A stretch of 64,000 nucleotides of DNA from Lepidostoma basale (GCA_022606425.2 JAHDVF020001501.1:682001-746000), one strand, 5' to 3'; numbered from the stretch's first letter, positions 52,485-62,445 are shown. Notes: a model not told the origin generated them from the sequence alone. Made by a program: numbers and translations.

Positions 52485-52935
52485 TAACCGAAAGTAAAGT
52501 CAAGATATACTCGTACAAGGCATGCGTTCGCCCCATCATGACGTATGGCATACAGGTTAGAGCCGATACCAATAGAACTATAATACCAATAGAATATAAT
52601 GCGAACCCTACGCTCCATCGCAGGAAAATACTTTAGAGATCGGATCAGAAATGAAAAGATAAAGTCTGTTTGTGCTGTTGAGGACATAGTAAGATGGGGA
52701 AGAAACAGAAGGCGCTTTTGGAGAGACCACGTGGATCGCATGGAGAATACAAGAATTATAAAAAATTGTTAAAGATGAAAACCCAAACAGCAAGAGATTA
52801 CCAGGAAGGCCGCCAAAGAGATGGAGAGATGGCTGGACATCATCATCCCAGGACAGCCCACCATCACAAACAGGTCATTCGACCTAAACTTAGAGGAGGA
52901 AGAAGAAGAAAAAATCCAATACAAAAGAAGTAATA
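52485..52935 (+). mobile_element. RTE-like LINE, C-terminal fragment
   Basis: YKACVRPIMTYGIQVRADT near 52520, then SLRSIAGKYFRDRIRNEK, SVCAVEDIVRWGRNRRR and FWRDHVDRM, in alternating frames, then GRPPKRWRDGW. Tail GGAGGAAGAAGAAGAAAAAA. Paralogue of 24.08-24.41 kb. Confidence 0.75.
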
Positions 52936-52954
52936 AAAATTTCTTATTGAAATA

Positions 52955-53288
52955 TGGAAATTGAAATATGGAGATGTGCAAGTCCTAGAAATAAGAATGT
53001 ATGAAGCATGCAAAAAGAGTGACCTTGTAATGATTGTGTCAAAGTCTAAACTGATGGTATTTGAAAAAGAAGAATGTATGACAATTTGTAACATAAGCGT
53101 GAACGGTGAGAAACTAGAGCAAGTAACGAAATTTGTTTATTTATGAAGCATGTTTACAAGAGACGGAAAAATAAAGAAAGATATCGTAAGGGTCGGTGCT
53201 GGGAACAAAATTAATGGCAATCTCAAAGTCATCAATGGAAATAGATGTATTTCAACTAAAGCAAATATGGCATTATATAATCAAACCA
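52955..53288 (+). mobile_element. LINE-K coding fragment (left of SINE-2)
   Basis: MVFEKEECMTICNISVNGEKL near 53055 (broken by a TGA at 53144), RDGKIKKDIVRVGAGNKING follows. It aligns with 61610-61850. Confidence 0.75.
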
Positions 53289-53500
53289 AATCAAATAAAA
53301 TCAGTTTATTTTCTCAAAAGATATTACAAACAACAATTACAGTTTAAGGCATCTATTGAGAACAGGTAAAACATAAAAAATATATAATACCAGTAACGCA
53401 TGAGAGATGGTTTGACATTAGGAATACAAGATACTCTCCAAAGTCAAGAGTATTTGTCTTCTGATCGTACTTTCTGGAGTTCTATAATTGAGTTCTAATG
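53289..53500 (-). mobile_element. SINE-2, ~200 bp, inside LINE-K
   Basis: Complement starts near CCAGAAAGTACGATCAGAAG, runs through ACTCTTGACTTTGGAGAG and CATGCGTTACTGGTATTAT, and ends in ATTTGATTTGG. LINE-K sequence (…GCATTATATAAT / GAGTTCTAATG…) flanks it; the boundary duplication may be TATAAT. Confidence 0.7.
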
Positions 53501-53940
53501 TATGAAATTGAAGCTTGGAGCTGGCAAAAAAGGATGAAAAGAGTGTGCGGGAAAACTATATATAATAGAATACCGAACCACGAAATAAGGAAGAAATTTT
53601 AGGCAAATGATTGCATCATCAGTAAAATTAAAAAGGATCCCTGAGATGGATGGACATATGAAGCGAATGGCAGAAAGAAAAAAGTTTAAAATGTTGTGTA
53701 CAAACAGTGTGAGTGGAAAGAGAACCCGTGGAAGACCAAGGAAAGCATGGCATGACCAAATTAATCAAATACTGAACGGCGGCCACATTCGAAGTCGGAA
53801 AAATCGACGAGCGAGCATGTTACGATGTACGAATGTGTAGGAATCTAGATAGGTATGTCAGGACAGAATGATATGGCGGTCCAGCCTCTCTGCTTACCCT
53901 TTCGGGAAAGTGGTGTGATGGTTAGTAAGTTATTTAGATA
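53501..53940 (+). mobile_element. LINE-K 3' end with TTAG tail
   Basis: TTGGAGCTGGCAAAAAAGG, AATACCGAACCACGAAATAA, KMLCTNSVSGKRTRGRPRK and WHDQINQILNGGHIRSRK, then GTGTGATGGTTAGTAAG. Frameshifts in the first part only. Confidence 0.8.
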
Positions 53941-54129
53941 CCAGCTAGTTTTAAAGAAAACTATTCGGTCAATTGTCTTACTCTTTAAGTGACTGATATG
54001 TGATTACTTGCAATAGTCTTATAAATAAATCATTTGATAATAATATTGCGAGATAAAACTTGTAATTCATTTTAAAAATTAGTCAACTTATAGGAATTTT
54101 AAGTTTTCTTAAATATTACATAATTAATT

Positions 54130-54600
54130 TAGTGTAAAAACTCCATTTTAAACGATTGACTTATATGAAAACGTTTTTTTAGAAGTTTTATTATATTTCA
54201 TAAGAATGGCTTGTTTTACCTTACTAAAACATAATCAAATGAAACATGACTTTCCCATAAAATATTTTAAATGTCTAGAAAACGCACATTTTTGTTCATA
54301 TTAATTATCTAATAATTATTAAAATGACAGCACATTGCATATATAAACAGACCAATAATAATTCAAGTTAATTGATATGACACCTAAATTTACAAATTGT
54401 TTCTTGAACAATGAGTTAAAACTTGACATTAAATAGTTAATATAGGTGACAACGCATGTTTTGTAGGATTATAACTTATTTTTATGAGAATGGTGACATT
54501 TGATTATGCTTTAGCAGAGCGAAAAATGTAATTCCCGTAAAATATAATAAATCATATAAAAAACAGACGTTTTCATTCATATGATATAATTATAAATATC
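54130..54600. repeat. Two PAL-K copies in tandem
   Basis: 54130-54330 (ATATGAAAACGTTTTTTTAG … CTAGAAAACGCACATTTTTG) and 54410-54600 (TTTGATTATGCTTTAGCAG … AAAACAGACGTTTTCATTC). Both are decayed. Confidence 0.6.
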
Positions 54601-54794
54601 CAGACATAACATGAACCTAAACAACTAATTATTTAAACATCAAGTCGTTTCCATTGAAGTTGGGAGAAAAAATAGATAGTTCTCGACTGTATCTCGACTG
54701 ACAGTTTAATAAAGCATGTTTCACATTTACACAACGTATTTAGCACACACGTCAATAGTAATGGCTTAAAATATTAAAAAAAGTTGTTTCTTAC

Positions 54795-54845
54795 CTCATA
54801 TTCGTTGGTTTTTAGCAATCGAGGAGAAAATCTTGAAATATTCAT
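54795..54845 (-). CDS. Possible first coding exon, 17 codons
   Basis: An ATG at 54845-54843 opens MNISRFSPRLLKTNEYE and runs straight into a GTAAG donor after the Glu codon (phase 0). An in-frame TGA sits directly before the ATG, which limits the start. I do not recognise the peptide. It is on the same strand as the Kidins220 exons and 5 kb upstream of them, so it could start another gene or an alternative transcript, but the KAP exons lie too deep in that protein for this to be its usual first exon. No downstream partner exon was found, so the call rests on the ATG, the donor and the leader-like sequence before it. Confidence 0.4.
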
Positions 54846-55000
54846 TCAAATTTTTAATAATTATATAAAATACTGAAATCCGTTGTGAACTACGTAATCC
54901 GCTGAATGTGTTTGGACGCCATTTTGTTATCACAAATTTTGTGTCAGTTGGTAGACTTGTGACAGAGGAACCCAGCAAGCGCGAATTAATATTGAAGATA
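54846..55000 (-). promoter_or_regulatory. Possible 5' UTR with a short upstream ORF
   Basis: Upstream of the ATG on the minus strand lies ACAAAATGGCGTCCAAAC, a strong-context ATG in an ATGGCG setting as in YY1/TISU-type promoters. That ATG gives a ten-codon ORF (MASKHIQRIT) ending in TAG. Higher up is GCTTGCTGGGTTCCTCTGTC. The tract is GC-richer than its flanks. No TATA box is apparent. Confidence 0.35.
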
Positions 55001-55011
55001 ATATAATACAA

Positions 55012-55989
55012 TTAAACTTCACACTGTGATCAATAAATTAACAAGTAATGTAAATTAATATAATAGTATTAGAATAAAAAACTGTTTAATTAATTTTTAA
55101 ATATGTTTAATTATCAAGTAATAGCTTCTTATCTAAGTATTAGAATATTTGGGTAAAATAATAATTTAATGTTTAATTAACCTCATTATACCTATAAGCA
55201 TTCTAAGAATTTGAATCAAAAAGTATTATGAATATTAAAACCATGAATAATTAATACAGACAATATGTCAATGTGAGCCGTATTTTAATATAACCATCTT
55301 CGGTCAAGTAAAATCAAAATTCCAATGTCCGGACATAGTAAAACTTTTTTTATAAATTGATACATTAAATATTGGTTTTGCATGTAATATTTAAGATAAT
55401 AATGAATATTGGATTGTATCTTATATTTATATTTTCTAAGTGAAATACAAATAATTCACTAAATAAAATTTAACTTAATTTAAAAAAATCTTTTTTCTAC
55501 TTCCGACTAGTTACAGCAGATTGATGCCGAAGACACGAATAAGATTTATTTTTATGATGTTAAATATTTATGTTTTATTTTCATTAATATTTATTAAATA
55601 TGCGTATTTACTAAATTTAAATTACATTCTTTGTTTTATTTACGTTATTCTAAGATTCAACAAAATAATAAATAATCGTACTGTATGAATTAATTGTTTT
55701 TGTGCCTTATTCGTTTAAAATATTGTGTGGCATACAATAAATTTAATATAACAAATAAGAAAAGATAACACGTTTCTTTGGATTTAAAATGAGAAGTATG
55801 TGAATTGCATAATGAAAACGTGATTGCTTTCTCAAACAAGAGAGAGTTTGAGAATGCGCTCGCAAGGCGAAGTATTTATATATTATAATATGTAAATAAA
55901 AAATAACTCTAAAACCGATAAAGCAATCCCATTTTCTTAATAAATTTTATAATGGAGTTTAACAAAGTAAAAACCACAACCATTAATAA
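55012..55989. other. Unassigned, very AT-rich
   Basis: A short segment near 55090-55150 (TTAATTATCAAGTAATAGCTTC) recalls 7.90-7.93 kb. Nothing else is supported. Confidence 0.45.
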
Positions 55990-56250
55990 TTTTAAAAAAG
56001 TTTTTATTATTGATTAGATGGTTTGGACAATGTATAGAGTGAATGAAGAACGAATGTTCAAAAAAGTATACAGGAAATTTGAACGGAAGACGAAATAGAG
56101 GAATACCGAGGAAAATGTTTCATGATCAAATCAGTCAAATATTAAATGTCAGCCAAACGAGGAGGCGAAGAACAGTGACACAATTATGAATGTTGATACC
56201 AGGATACAATGTTGTGGCGAGCCATGTTTTTTGCCTGTCCTTAAGATGAT
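55990..56250 (+). mobile_element. LINE-K 3' fragment
   Basis: TTAGATGGTTTGGACAATG encodes LRWFGQC; CGGAAGACGAAATAGAGG and GTTTCATGATCAAATCAGTC follow the NxRRNRGxPRKMFHDQIS line. Several indels. Confidence 0.7.
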
Positions 56251-56279
56251 TATTTTATTAGTTTTAACACAACAACAAC

Positions 56280-57055
56280 AACAAACTATCACGCCGTTTC
56301 CCCGTAGGGGTAGGCATTTTTAGGGTTGGCACGGTCGAATTTTAATTGAAAGAGTTAAAAAGACGACGACTGAAAGAGTGTGCGATGTTCAAGGCGCATT
56401 TATGACCGGAAAAGGATGTATGGATCAGATTTTTGCACTTCGAACGCTTGCGGAGAGGTTTATGGCGAAAACGCGTAAGCTTTTTCTTGATTTTCAAAAA
56501 GCCTATGATCGAGTGAACAGAGATAAACTGTGGTCAATCTTGTCCGAATACGGAGTGAGTGAAGCAGGAAGGGAAGGTAAATGGGCACATCACGCCTTGG
56601 TTTGATATCACAAAGGGTGTTAAACAGGGCTGCGTGATGTCTCCATGGTTGTTCAATCTGTAATATGGACAAGTGTAAGAACTGAAAGGAATAAATGCTG
56701 GTGCTAAGATGAGGGATTTGTCTATAAATTGTTTGCTTTACGCGGACGATGTCGTTCTCTTTGCGAATAGTGCGGACAAATTACAAGTCTTAGTGTCGAG
56801 AATGTATGAGGTATGCAAGTCAAATGATTTAATGGTGAAGTCGAAAAATCAAAGGTTGTGGCTTTTGAAAGGGAAGAGCAAATGACAGTTTGTAACATCA
56901 GTGTGAACGAAGAGAATTTGGAGCAGGCGAGTGAATTTGTGTATTAAGGTAGCATGTTCACAGCGGATGGCCGAACGGATAGTGACGTCGAAAGAAGGGT
57001 TGGTGCGGGTAACAAAGTGAATGGAGTTATAAAAATAGTTATTGGAAACAAGAAT
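56280..57055 (+). pseudogene. LINE-K reverse transcriptase pseudogene with YADD
   Basis: RT domain of LINE-K. Seen in order: a finger segment CDVQGAFMTGKGCMDQIFAL (56378 on), LFLDFQKAYDRVN with the first catalytic Asp, a frame change near 56580, then GVKQGCVMSPWLFNL, LLYADDVVLFANS with the Asp pair at about 56738-56752, and, after further shifts, the FEREEQMTVCNISVNEENLE segment. In-frame stops are at about 56660 and 56945. The start at 56280 is a tail-like complement (ATCACGCCGTTTCCCC) of another insertion. It keeps the part that the open ORF at 61.4 kb has lost. Confidence 0.8.
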
Positions 57056-57549
57056 CAGTTTTAATAATTTTCGATATTTGTCTACACTATTTTGGAACAC
57101 CGTGTATTTTGTTCGTGTACAAGTACTATCTTGTTTATCCAATTCAGATAATTATCTGGATAAATTGACTACCCCAAAAGCAATAAACATGTCTTTTGAA
57201 AAGTTTTCAAAACAACCCAACGCAATGGGTATTGTAAATCCAATCGAATTATTGTTTTTGTCCTTGTGGATAGTCAGATAAGTGCAGTCGTATTGGAATT
57301 GCTTTGTTTCTCTGCCTTTTATGTATTTGGAATTGTACCAAATTGTTGACACAATTTTACGATAGACCTTTAGTTTATGTCAGAGTTTTATAGAAGCGTT
57401 GTTTATGTTCTATAAAAAAAGTTGGAGTAACTACATTCAAACTGGTGAAAATATTAATGGTGTTTATTGAAATTATTTGATAGAGGTTCAATATAAATAA
57501 TAAAAAATATAAATGTATAATGATGACATTTAAAACGTATCAAAAAAAG
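57056..57549. other. Unassigned
   Basis: Sharp loss of LINE-K homology at about 57055. AT-rich; a 79-codon ORF has no domain. Confidence 0.4.
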
Positions 57550-57730
57550 TGGCACGTTCAAATTAATTAAATATTGAATGTCGGTCACATAAAGAGTTCG
57601 AGAAATAAGACGTGCGCGCATGACACAACATATAAATGGGGAGGAATCGAGAGAAGTATGTCAGGACACAAAAATGTGCCGGTCCATTATTTCTGCGTGT
57701 GGTGGTTAATTAGTTCGTTAGTTTTAGTAA
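57550..57730 (+). mobile_element. LINE-K 3' remnant
   Basis: GTGGCACGTTCAAATTAATT, ATTGAATGTCGGTCACATAA, GAGAGAAGTATGTCAGGACA and a broken GTGGTTAATTAGTTCGTTAG end. Confidence 0.65.
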
Positions 57731-57839
57731 AAGTGATCTAAAAAATAGAAAGAACAGCTTATTCATTTATATTTTAAAAAATCGTCCTTATGGAATTCCA
57801 CGGTATAAAAAAAAAATAATTCAAAATTTAAAAAAAACA

Positions 57840-58140
57840 GGCAAGACACTGAGAGATCGCGTGAGGAACATCAGAATAAGAGAGATATGTGAGGTTGAGG
57901 ATATTATAAGATGGAGCAGACAGCGAAAAGGGGACTGGTACGGTCATGTTCAAAGAATGGACTCCACCAGACTCCCCTATATTGCATCGCATAATCAACC
58001 TCATGGGACTCGTCCTCGTGGAAGACCTCCTAAAAGATGGAAGGACAGCTGGGATACCTCACAGGAGGAGCAACTATCTGGAGAACAGACCACATAGGTC
58101 TACAATAAGCAAAAAGAAGAAGAAGAAGAAGAAAAAAATT
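57840..58140 (+). mobile_element. RTE-B LINE, best-preserved 3' end
   Basis: Open over 78 codons from 57861: IREICEVEDIIRWSRQRK, DWYGHVQRMDSTRLPYIA, RPRGRPPKRWKDSW, then TAG and a (AGA)n tail. Upstream, TLRDRVRN is encoded in frame before the Met. Close to 1.0 kb. Confidence 0.85.
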
Positions 58141-58164
58141 GTTAATCTCGCAACCCTAAATAAA

Positions 58165-58250
58165 TTAACCTTTAGGCGCCCAGTGGTCCCGTACGGGACC
58201 GCGGATTTTGTCGTTCAGCGGTCCAGCGGTCCCGTACGGGACCAATAATT
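58165..58250. repeat. piggyBac-like end with twin palindromes
   Basis: TTAACCTTTAGGCGCCCAG begins at a TTAA site, as in many piggyBac-like ends. The palindrome GGTCCCGTACGGGACC occurs twice, at 58185-58200 and about 58227-58242. The other end is not visible, so it may be a solo end. Confidence 0.45.
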
Positions 58251-58285
58251 TCGCTATCGGTTTACACTGATTTATTACAATAGTA

Positions 58286-58601
58286 CAGTAGACGCTCTCT
58301 TAACCGGCTTTGACGGGACCGGCCCAGGCCTGGATAACGAAAAAGCCGGTTAAAGAGAAGGTAGTGAAAAACACATTTAAAAAACACTTTCGCAAGGAAG
58401 AAAAAAAACACACATTTTTTTCAAAACACTAAGAAAACATTACTTTTATTCTGTATTAGAAACTCACACATTAAAAATTAACATTTTATAAACTGTAAAA
58501 AATATGTACAGGAAAAAGCCACACATCACTCCAATTTTTTTTTAAAGAAGGCCTAGAAGAGGCCGGTTAAAGCGGTGGGACGGATAAGAGAGCGTCTACT
58601 G
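58286..58601. mobile_element. 316-bp pogo/Tigger-like MITE
   Basis: CAGTAGACGCTCTCTTAACC at the left and its close complement (AAGAGAGCGTCTACTG) at the right, with TA on both sides (58284-58285, 58602-58603). The inner GGCCGGTTAAAG and CCGGTTAAAGAGAAGG repeats are typical for the group. No transposase. Confidence 0.88.
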
Positions 58602-58789
58602 TATTCGAAATATGAATAATAGCTGATGTAAATAATGTCTTTGAGATACCGATACATAATGTTATTTTCGGTTCCGATAAATATTTTTGACATGCTGCGT
58701 AATATTAGTGTTTATGCCTGCATTACAAGGTCCACTCTTGGGATATGCATTGTGTGTGTCGATGAGAGGACAGTTAAACCTTATTATCG

Positions 58790-58840
58790 TAGGAATCGTG
58801 ATTTATGTGTCACAGATCGTCAGATCTATTAAAATAAGAC
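58790..58840 (+). mobile_element. RTE-A 3' UTR remnant
   Basis: TTATGTGTCACAGATCGTCA and GATCTATTAAAATAAG match the last ~40 bp before the RTE-A tail. No coding part. Confidence 0.7.
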
Positions 58841-58889
58841 AAAGGTATATTACTGTAGGTTATTGACCTCGCAGACAAAGTACAAAATG

Positions 58890-59480
58890 CATGACCCACA
58901 TGAGTAGAGGCAATGGACTTCGACTGCTGTACCAGCATATTACATGATGAAAAACATTGCACGGACAATCGAAAACACCCGACGCTGTACCTACATATCG
59001 CAATGATGAAATACATTGCATGGACAAAAGTGATAAATCAGGGCCCGGATTCATTCACATAAGGTTACTAGAGGTTGTTCAGCAGAGCATCGTTTGCAAA
59101 GGAAGCGAAACATATAAAAGCGGTAAAACCGACCACCCGATACGTCATTCTTTCTTGCGACTTCTAACAGACACGAGTCTACGTTATCAAGTCTACGTAC
59201 GAGGAACTGACCGACAACACCACCCAGGGTTTCATCATCCTCAGCTGCTCGCCGCCCGGACTCCGCTCCCGTTGCTGACAACACCCGCGTACCGTTGCTG
59301 ACCTCCATCACCCGCTGTTCCACTTTGACACCAATGTAACATCATCTTCTTCTTAAAGTGCCCTGTCAGGTCCTCCAACGTTGGTGATCACTCTGATAAA
59401 CTCTTCTCTATCCTGCGCTGTCCGGAATAGCATAACATCATCGACAATCAAAAATAAACGCTGAAACTTTCACTTCTTTT
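58890..59480 (+). mobile_element. Possible solo LTR with a nested LINE-P end
   Basis: CATATAAAAGCGG near 59110 looks like a TATA box, and AATAAACG near 59451 like a poly(A) signal about 340 bp later, as in an LTR. The region is GC-richer than its flanks. The LTR ends (TG…CA) and target duplications were not found, so this stays a suggestion. Confidence 0.3.
59347..59432 (-). mobile_element. LINE-P 3' end, 86 bp, with 10-bp target duplications
   Basis: TTCTTCTTAAAGTGCCCTGTC and CAACGTTGGTGATCAC are the complement of the LINE-P terminus. TAACATCATC flanks it at 59337-59346 and 59433-59442. Confidence 0.85.
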
Positions 59481-60084
59481 AACTTTCACCACATCCCCCA
59501 AATTACTATTGAATTAAAATTATATAAATTCATTAAGAAACTAAAGGCGTTTCAATGTAGTTTTACTTAGATATCTTTAACAAAGTATGATAAGCATTTG
59601 AACCTGTCTAACGCAATCACCGTCCTCCGGATAGCGGGCAAACATATTCCTAGTTGAAGCGGCGGCGTAATGGACTTTGAAAGCTGACCGCAAAACAAAC
59701 ATGCTTTCAGATTGGGAGCCTGTTATAGTGGCGCAGAACCTACACGATTACAATATTGACAATGTTGAAACATTCGAGCGGTTATTGGAATTTTCAACGA
59801 GAAGAAACCTTTCCGCTTTTCTTTTGTAATGTATCTAGAATACACGTTTTCTATTACAGTCGTATTAACTCTGAAAGTTTGTCAAATAAACTATTTCGTA
59901 ATCTATTCGAATGAAACGCCTGTTTTCTAGAAATCTTATAATATTTTTTCAGAATGACATGTTTTAACTATCTAAGGCGTTATCAAATGAAGCAAAAATC
60001 AAACGCGTTGTGGTTTATACTCGTATACACGAGTTAAAGGAGCAGATTACGGTTATTAAAGTAATCGACAGTAAGTAATCGAAA
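59481..60084. other. Unassigned, plus a PAL-K half
   Basis: 59600-59830 is GC-richer, single-copy DNA. 59905-60005 is a PAL-K left half (GAATGAAACGCCTGTTTTC, CTAAGGCGTTATCAAATG). Confidence 0.45.
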
Positions 60085-60290
60085 AACATTATTCTTCTTC
60101 TCAGTCGTATTCCTCGTGATTGGGGGTCGTTTCCATCCTGTAAACTATTGACAATGGCACGCCATGCACTCCTGTCACCCGTCAGTCTCCAGGCTGCAGC
60201 TAATGAGAGACCAGTCAGATCCCTGATTTGATCGGACCAGCGCAGCGGCTAGGTCGTCGTCCTTGTGAAAACATATAAGGCATAAACCCA
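60085..60290 (-). mobile_element. LINE fragment (minus), unnamed family
   Basis: The complement reads RWSDQIRDLTGLSLAAAW, then RLTGDRSAWRAIV and DGNDPQSRGI, with a short GAAGAAG end at the left. Open apart from its truncation. Distinct from LINE-P and LINE-K. Confidence 0.75.
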
Positions 60291-60534
60291 AGAATACAGG
60301 AAAGTATTACCTGGAACGAGTCATATTTATGAATACAATTTTAAAATAGATAATGAATACAAAATGACGTTGAAACTCTAGATCTATTCATTGGTGTAAC
60401 AAGCATTATCTTATATTATCACTGCGATAATAAACGAATGCATGCATGCGATACGATTTGATGATGAATGGGAAATATATAAAACTAATACTGTAAGAAG
60501 CTAAAAGAAATGTTTTTAAATTTTCGGCTAACCA

Positions 60535-60670
60535 TCAGGCCGTTTCCCCGAAGGAGAAGGCAGAGAGAATGAACCGCTACACTGCTCTATCTGGACACAG
60601 TTCTCGGCCCTCTATGTTCATACATCGCAACATGCACGCTCGTTGAATTTTTCTGACTTAGAATGCTGTA
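60535..60670 (-). mobile_element. LINE-K 3' remnant (minus)
   Basis: CTAACCATCAGGCCGTTTCC, GAACCGCTACACTGCTCTA and GCAACATGCACGCTCG are complements of the tail and RRACxxxCMNV regions. Confidence 0.7.
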
Positions 60671-60682
60671 TTTCAAAAATGG

Positions 60683-61395
60683 ATTCTTCTTCTTCGCGTG
60701 CCGTATCAGGTCCCCCTAACGTTGGCAATCACTCCGGCGAAGGCTTCTCTATCTTGCGCAACCCGGAACAGCTCCCTCACATGTCTCATCCCGGTCCAGT
60801 CTCTTATGTTGCACAGCCAAGACGTTTGCCTTCTACCAGAACCACGCCGCCCCTCATTTTTTTCCATCAGTATTAGTTGGGGCAGACTGTATTTATCTCC
60901 CCGCAGAATGTGACCCAGATATGAAATCTTACGGACCTTAACGTCCATTAGCAGTTATCTACTACAATTGGCTCTCCTCAAAACCTCCAAATTGCTGACG
61001 AAATCTGTCCACGGTATGCGAATCATTCTCCTGTGCAACCACAGCCAAGACGTTTGCCTTCTACCAGGACCACGCCGCCCCTCATTTTTTTCCATCAGTA
61101 TTAGTTGGAGCAGACTGTATTTATCTCCCCGCAGAATGTGACCCAGATATGAAATCTTACGGACCTTAACGTCCATTAGCAGTTATCTACTACAATTGGC
61201 TCTCCTCAAAACCTCCAAATTGCTGACGAAATCTGTCCACGGTATGCGAATCATTCTCCTGTGCAACCACATCTCCTGCAACCACCGGTCTCGTAGTGTG
61301 CACTTTCAGGATCTATGTCTCCGAGCCGTAGAGTGTCTCCGAGCCGTAGAGTAATACAGACCAGACATAGCACTTCAACATTCTCTGCCTTAGAA
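60683..61395 (-). mobile_element. LINE-P 3' coding part (minus), internally duplicated
   Basis: The complement gives MDVKVRKISYLGHILRGDK, LPQLILMEKNEGRRGSGRR, QTSWLCNIRDWTGM and FRVAQDREAFAGV before the tail at 60683. A 228-bp block is present twice. 5' of it lies decayed thumb-region sequence (TCGGAGACAT… near 61320-61390). Confidence 0.85.
60815..61270. repeat. 228-bp tandem duplication within LINE-P
   Basis: 60815-61042 and 61043-61270 both start AGCCAAGACGTTTGCCTTC and end CTCCTGTGCAACCAC. Only two differences were noticed (CCAGAACC/CCAGGACC; GTTGGGGC/GTTGGAGC). Confidence 0.92.
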
Positions 61396-61415
61396 CTAAA
61401 AACAAGGATTAAAAA

Positions 61416-62147
61416 TTGGATAAATTAAGTCAAACTATATTTTTCTCGACCTTCTTTTCTATGTTTTTTGTATGTAAACTGTGTTTTTCTCGATCTTTGG
61501 TTTCTGACATCACCAAAGGTGTCAAACAGGGTTGTGTGATGTCCCCGTGGTTGTTCAATCTATATTTGGACAAGTGTTTGAAAGAACTCGAAGGCATATG
61601 CCTTAAATCTAAAGTGATGGTTTTCGAGAAAGAAGAATGTATGACGATTTGTAATATAAGTGCGATGGGCGAGAAATTGGAGCAAGTTACTGAATCTGTG
61701 AAGTATCTGGGAAGCATGTTTACAAAAGACGGAAAAATGGAGAAAGACATCGAAAGAAGGGTTGGTGCTGGGAATAAAATAAATGGCACACTCAAAGTCA
61801 TTGCTGCAAATAGAAATATATCCACAGAAGCAAAGATGGCAGTACACAATGGAGTTCTAGTGCCAACCCTCATGTACGGAAGTAAAGCTTGGAGCTGGCA
61901 AAATAAGGATGAATGCAGGATAAACGCCGTAGAAATGAGATCACTAAGAAGAATGGGCGGGAAAACGCTGTATGATAGAATTCCGAACGATGAAATAAGA
62001 AAGAAATGTAAGGCAGATGAGTGCATCATGAATAAAATTAAAAAAAGATCCCTTAGATGGTTTGGACATATGTATCGAATGGATGAGAGTAGAATGGTTA
62101 AAAAGTTGTACACAAGCAGCGTGAGTGGGAAAAGAAGCCGAGGATGA
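61416..62147 (+). pseudogene. LINE-K reverse transcriptase, YADD region deleted
   Basis: A 243-codon open frame from the 3' half of LINE-K. About the first 28 residues look like flanking DNA. Then SDITKGVKQGCVMSPWLFNL (30-49), YLDKCLKELEG (50-60), and a jump straight to KSKVMVFEKEECMTICN (64-80). The block that carries YADD in the 56.7-kb copy is absent without loss of frame. After that come VKYLGSMFTKDGKMEKDIE, LVPTLMYGSKAWSW, YDRIPNDEIRKKCKADECI and LRWFGHMYRMDESR. A TGA ends it in RSRG(stop)PRKTWHDQ. It cannot be an active polymerase. The TTAG tail is at 62325-62345. Confidence 0.85.
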
Positions 62148-62345
62148 CCTAGGAAAACATGGCATGACCAAATTAATTAATTACTAAAAGGCGGCCACAT
62201 TCGAAGTCGGAATAATCGACGTGCGTGCTTGGTACGATGTATGAATGTCTAGGAAGCAAGGTATGCCAGGACAGAACATTGTGGCGATCCATCCTCTCTG
62301 CCTACCCGTCCTGGGAAATGGCATGATGGTTAGTTAGTTAGTTAG
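62148..62345 (+). mobile_element. LINE-K 3' end with (TTAG)n tail
   Basis: In-frame continuation after the stop: PRKTWHDQIN, GGHIRSRNNRRACLVRC, then the shared end CCATCCTCTCTGCCTACCC and GCATGATGGTTAGTTAGTTAG. This links the coding LINE to NA-TTAG tails. Confidence 0.85.
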
Positions 62346-62369
62346 TTTGTTTGTTTCTTTGGTTTCATT

Positions 62370-62445
62370 TTCCATTCACACAGCATTTTAACCATTTTTC
62401 TCTCATCCATTTTTTCCACGTGTCCAAACTATCTTATGATATAAC
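62370..62445 (-). mobile_element. LINE-K short fragment (minus)
   Basis: TCTCATCCATTTTTTCCACG and TGTCCAAACTATCTTA are complements of the WFGHM…DE region. Confidence 0.5.

Noticed and set aside
58957..59323. Overlapping 114-aa and 90-aa ORFs on both strands
   Set aside because: They lie in a GC-richer tract where stops are rare. The LTR-like reading explains the region better.
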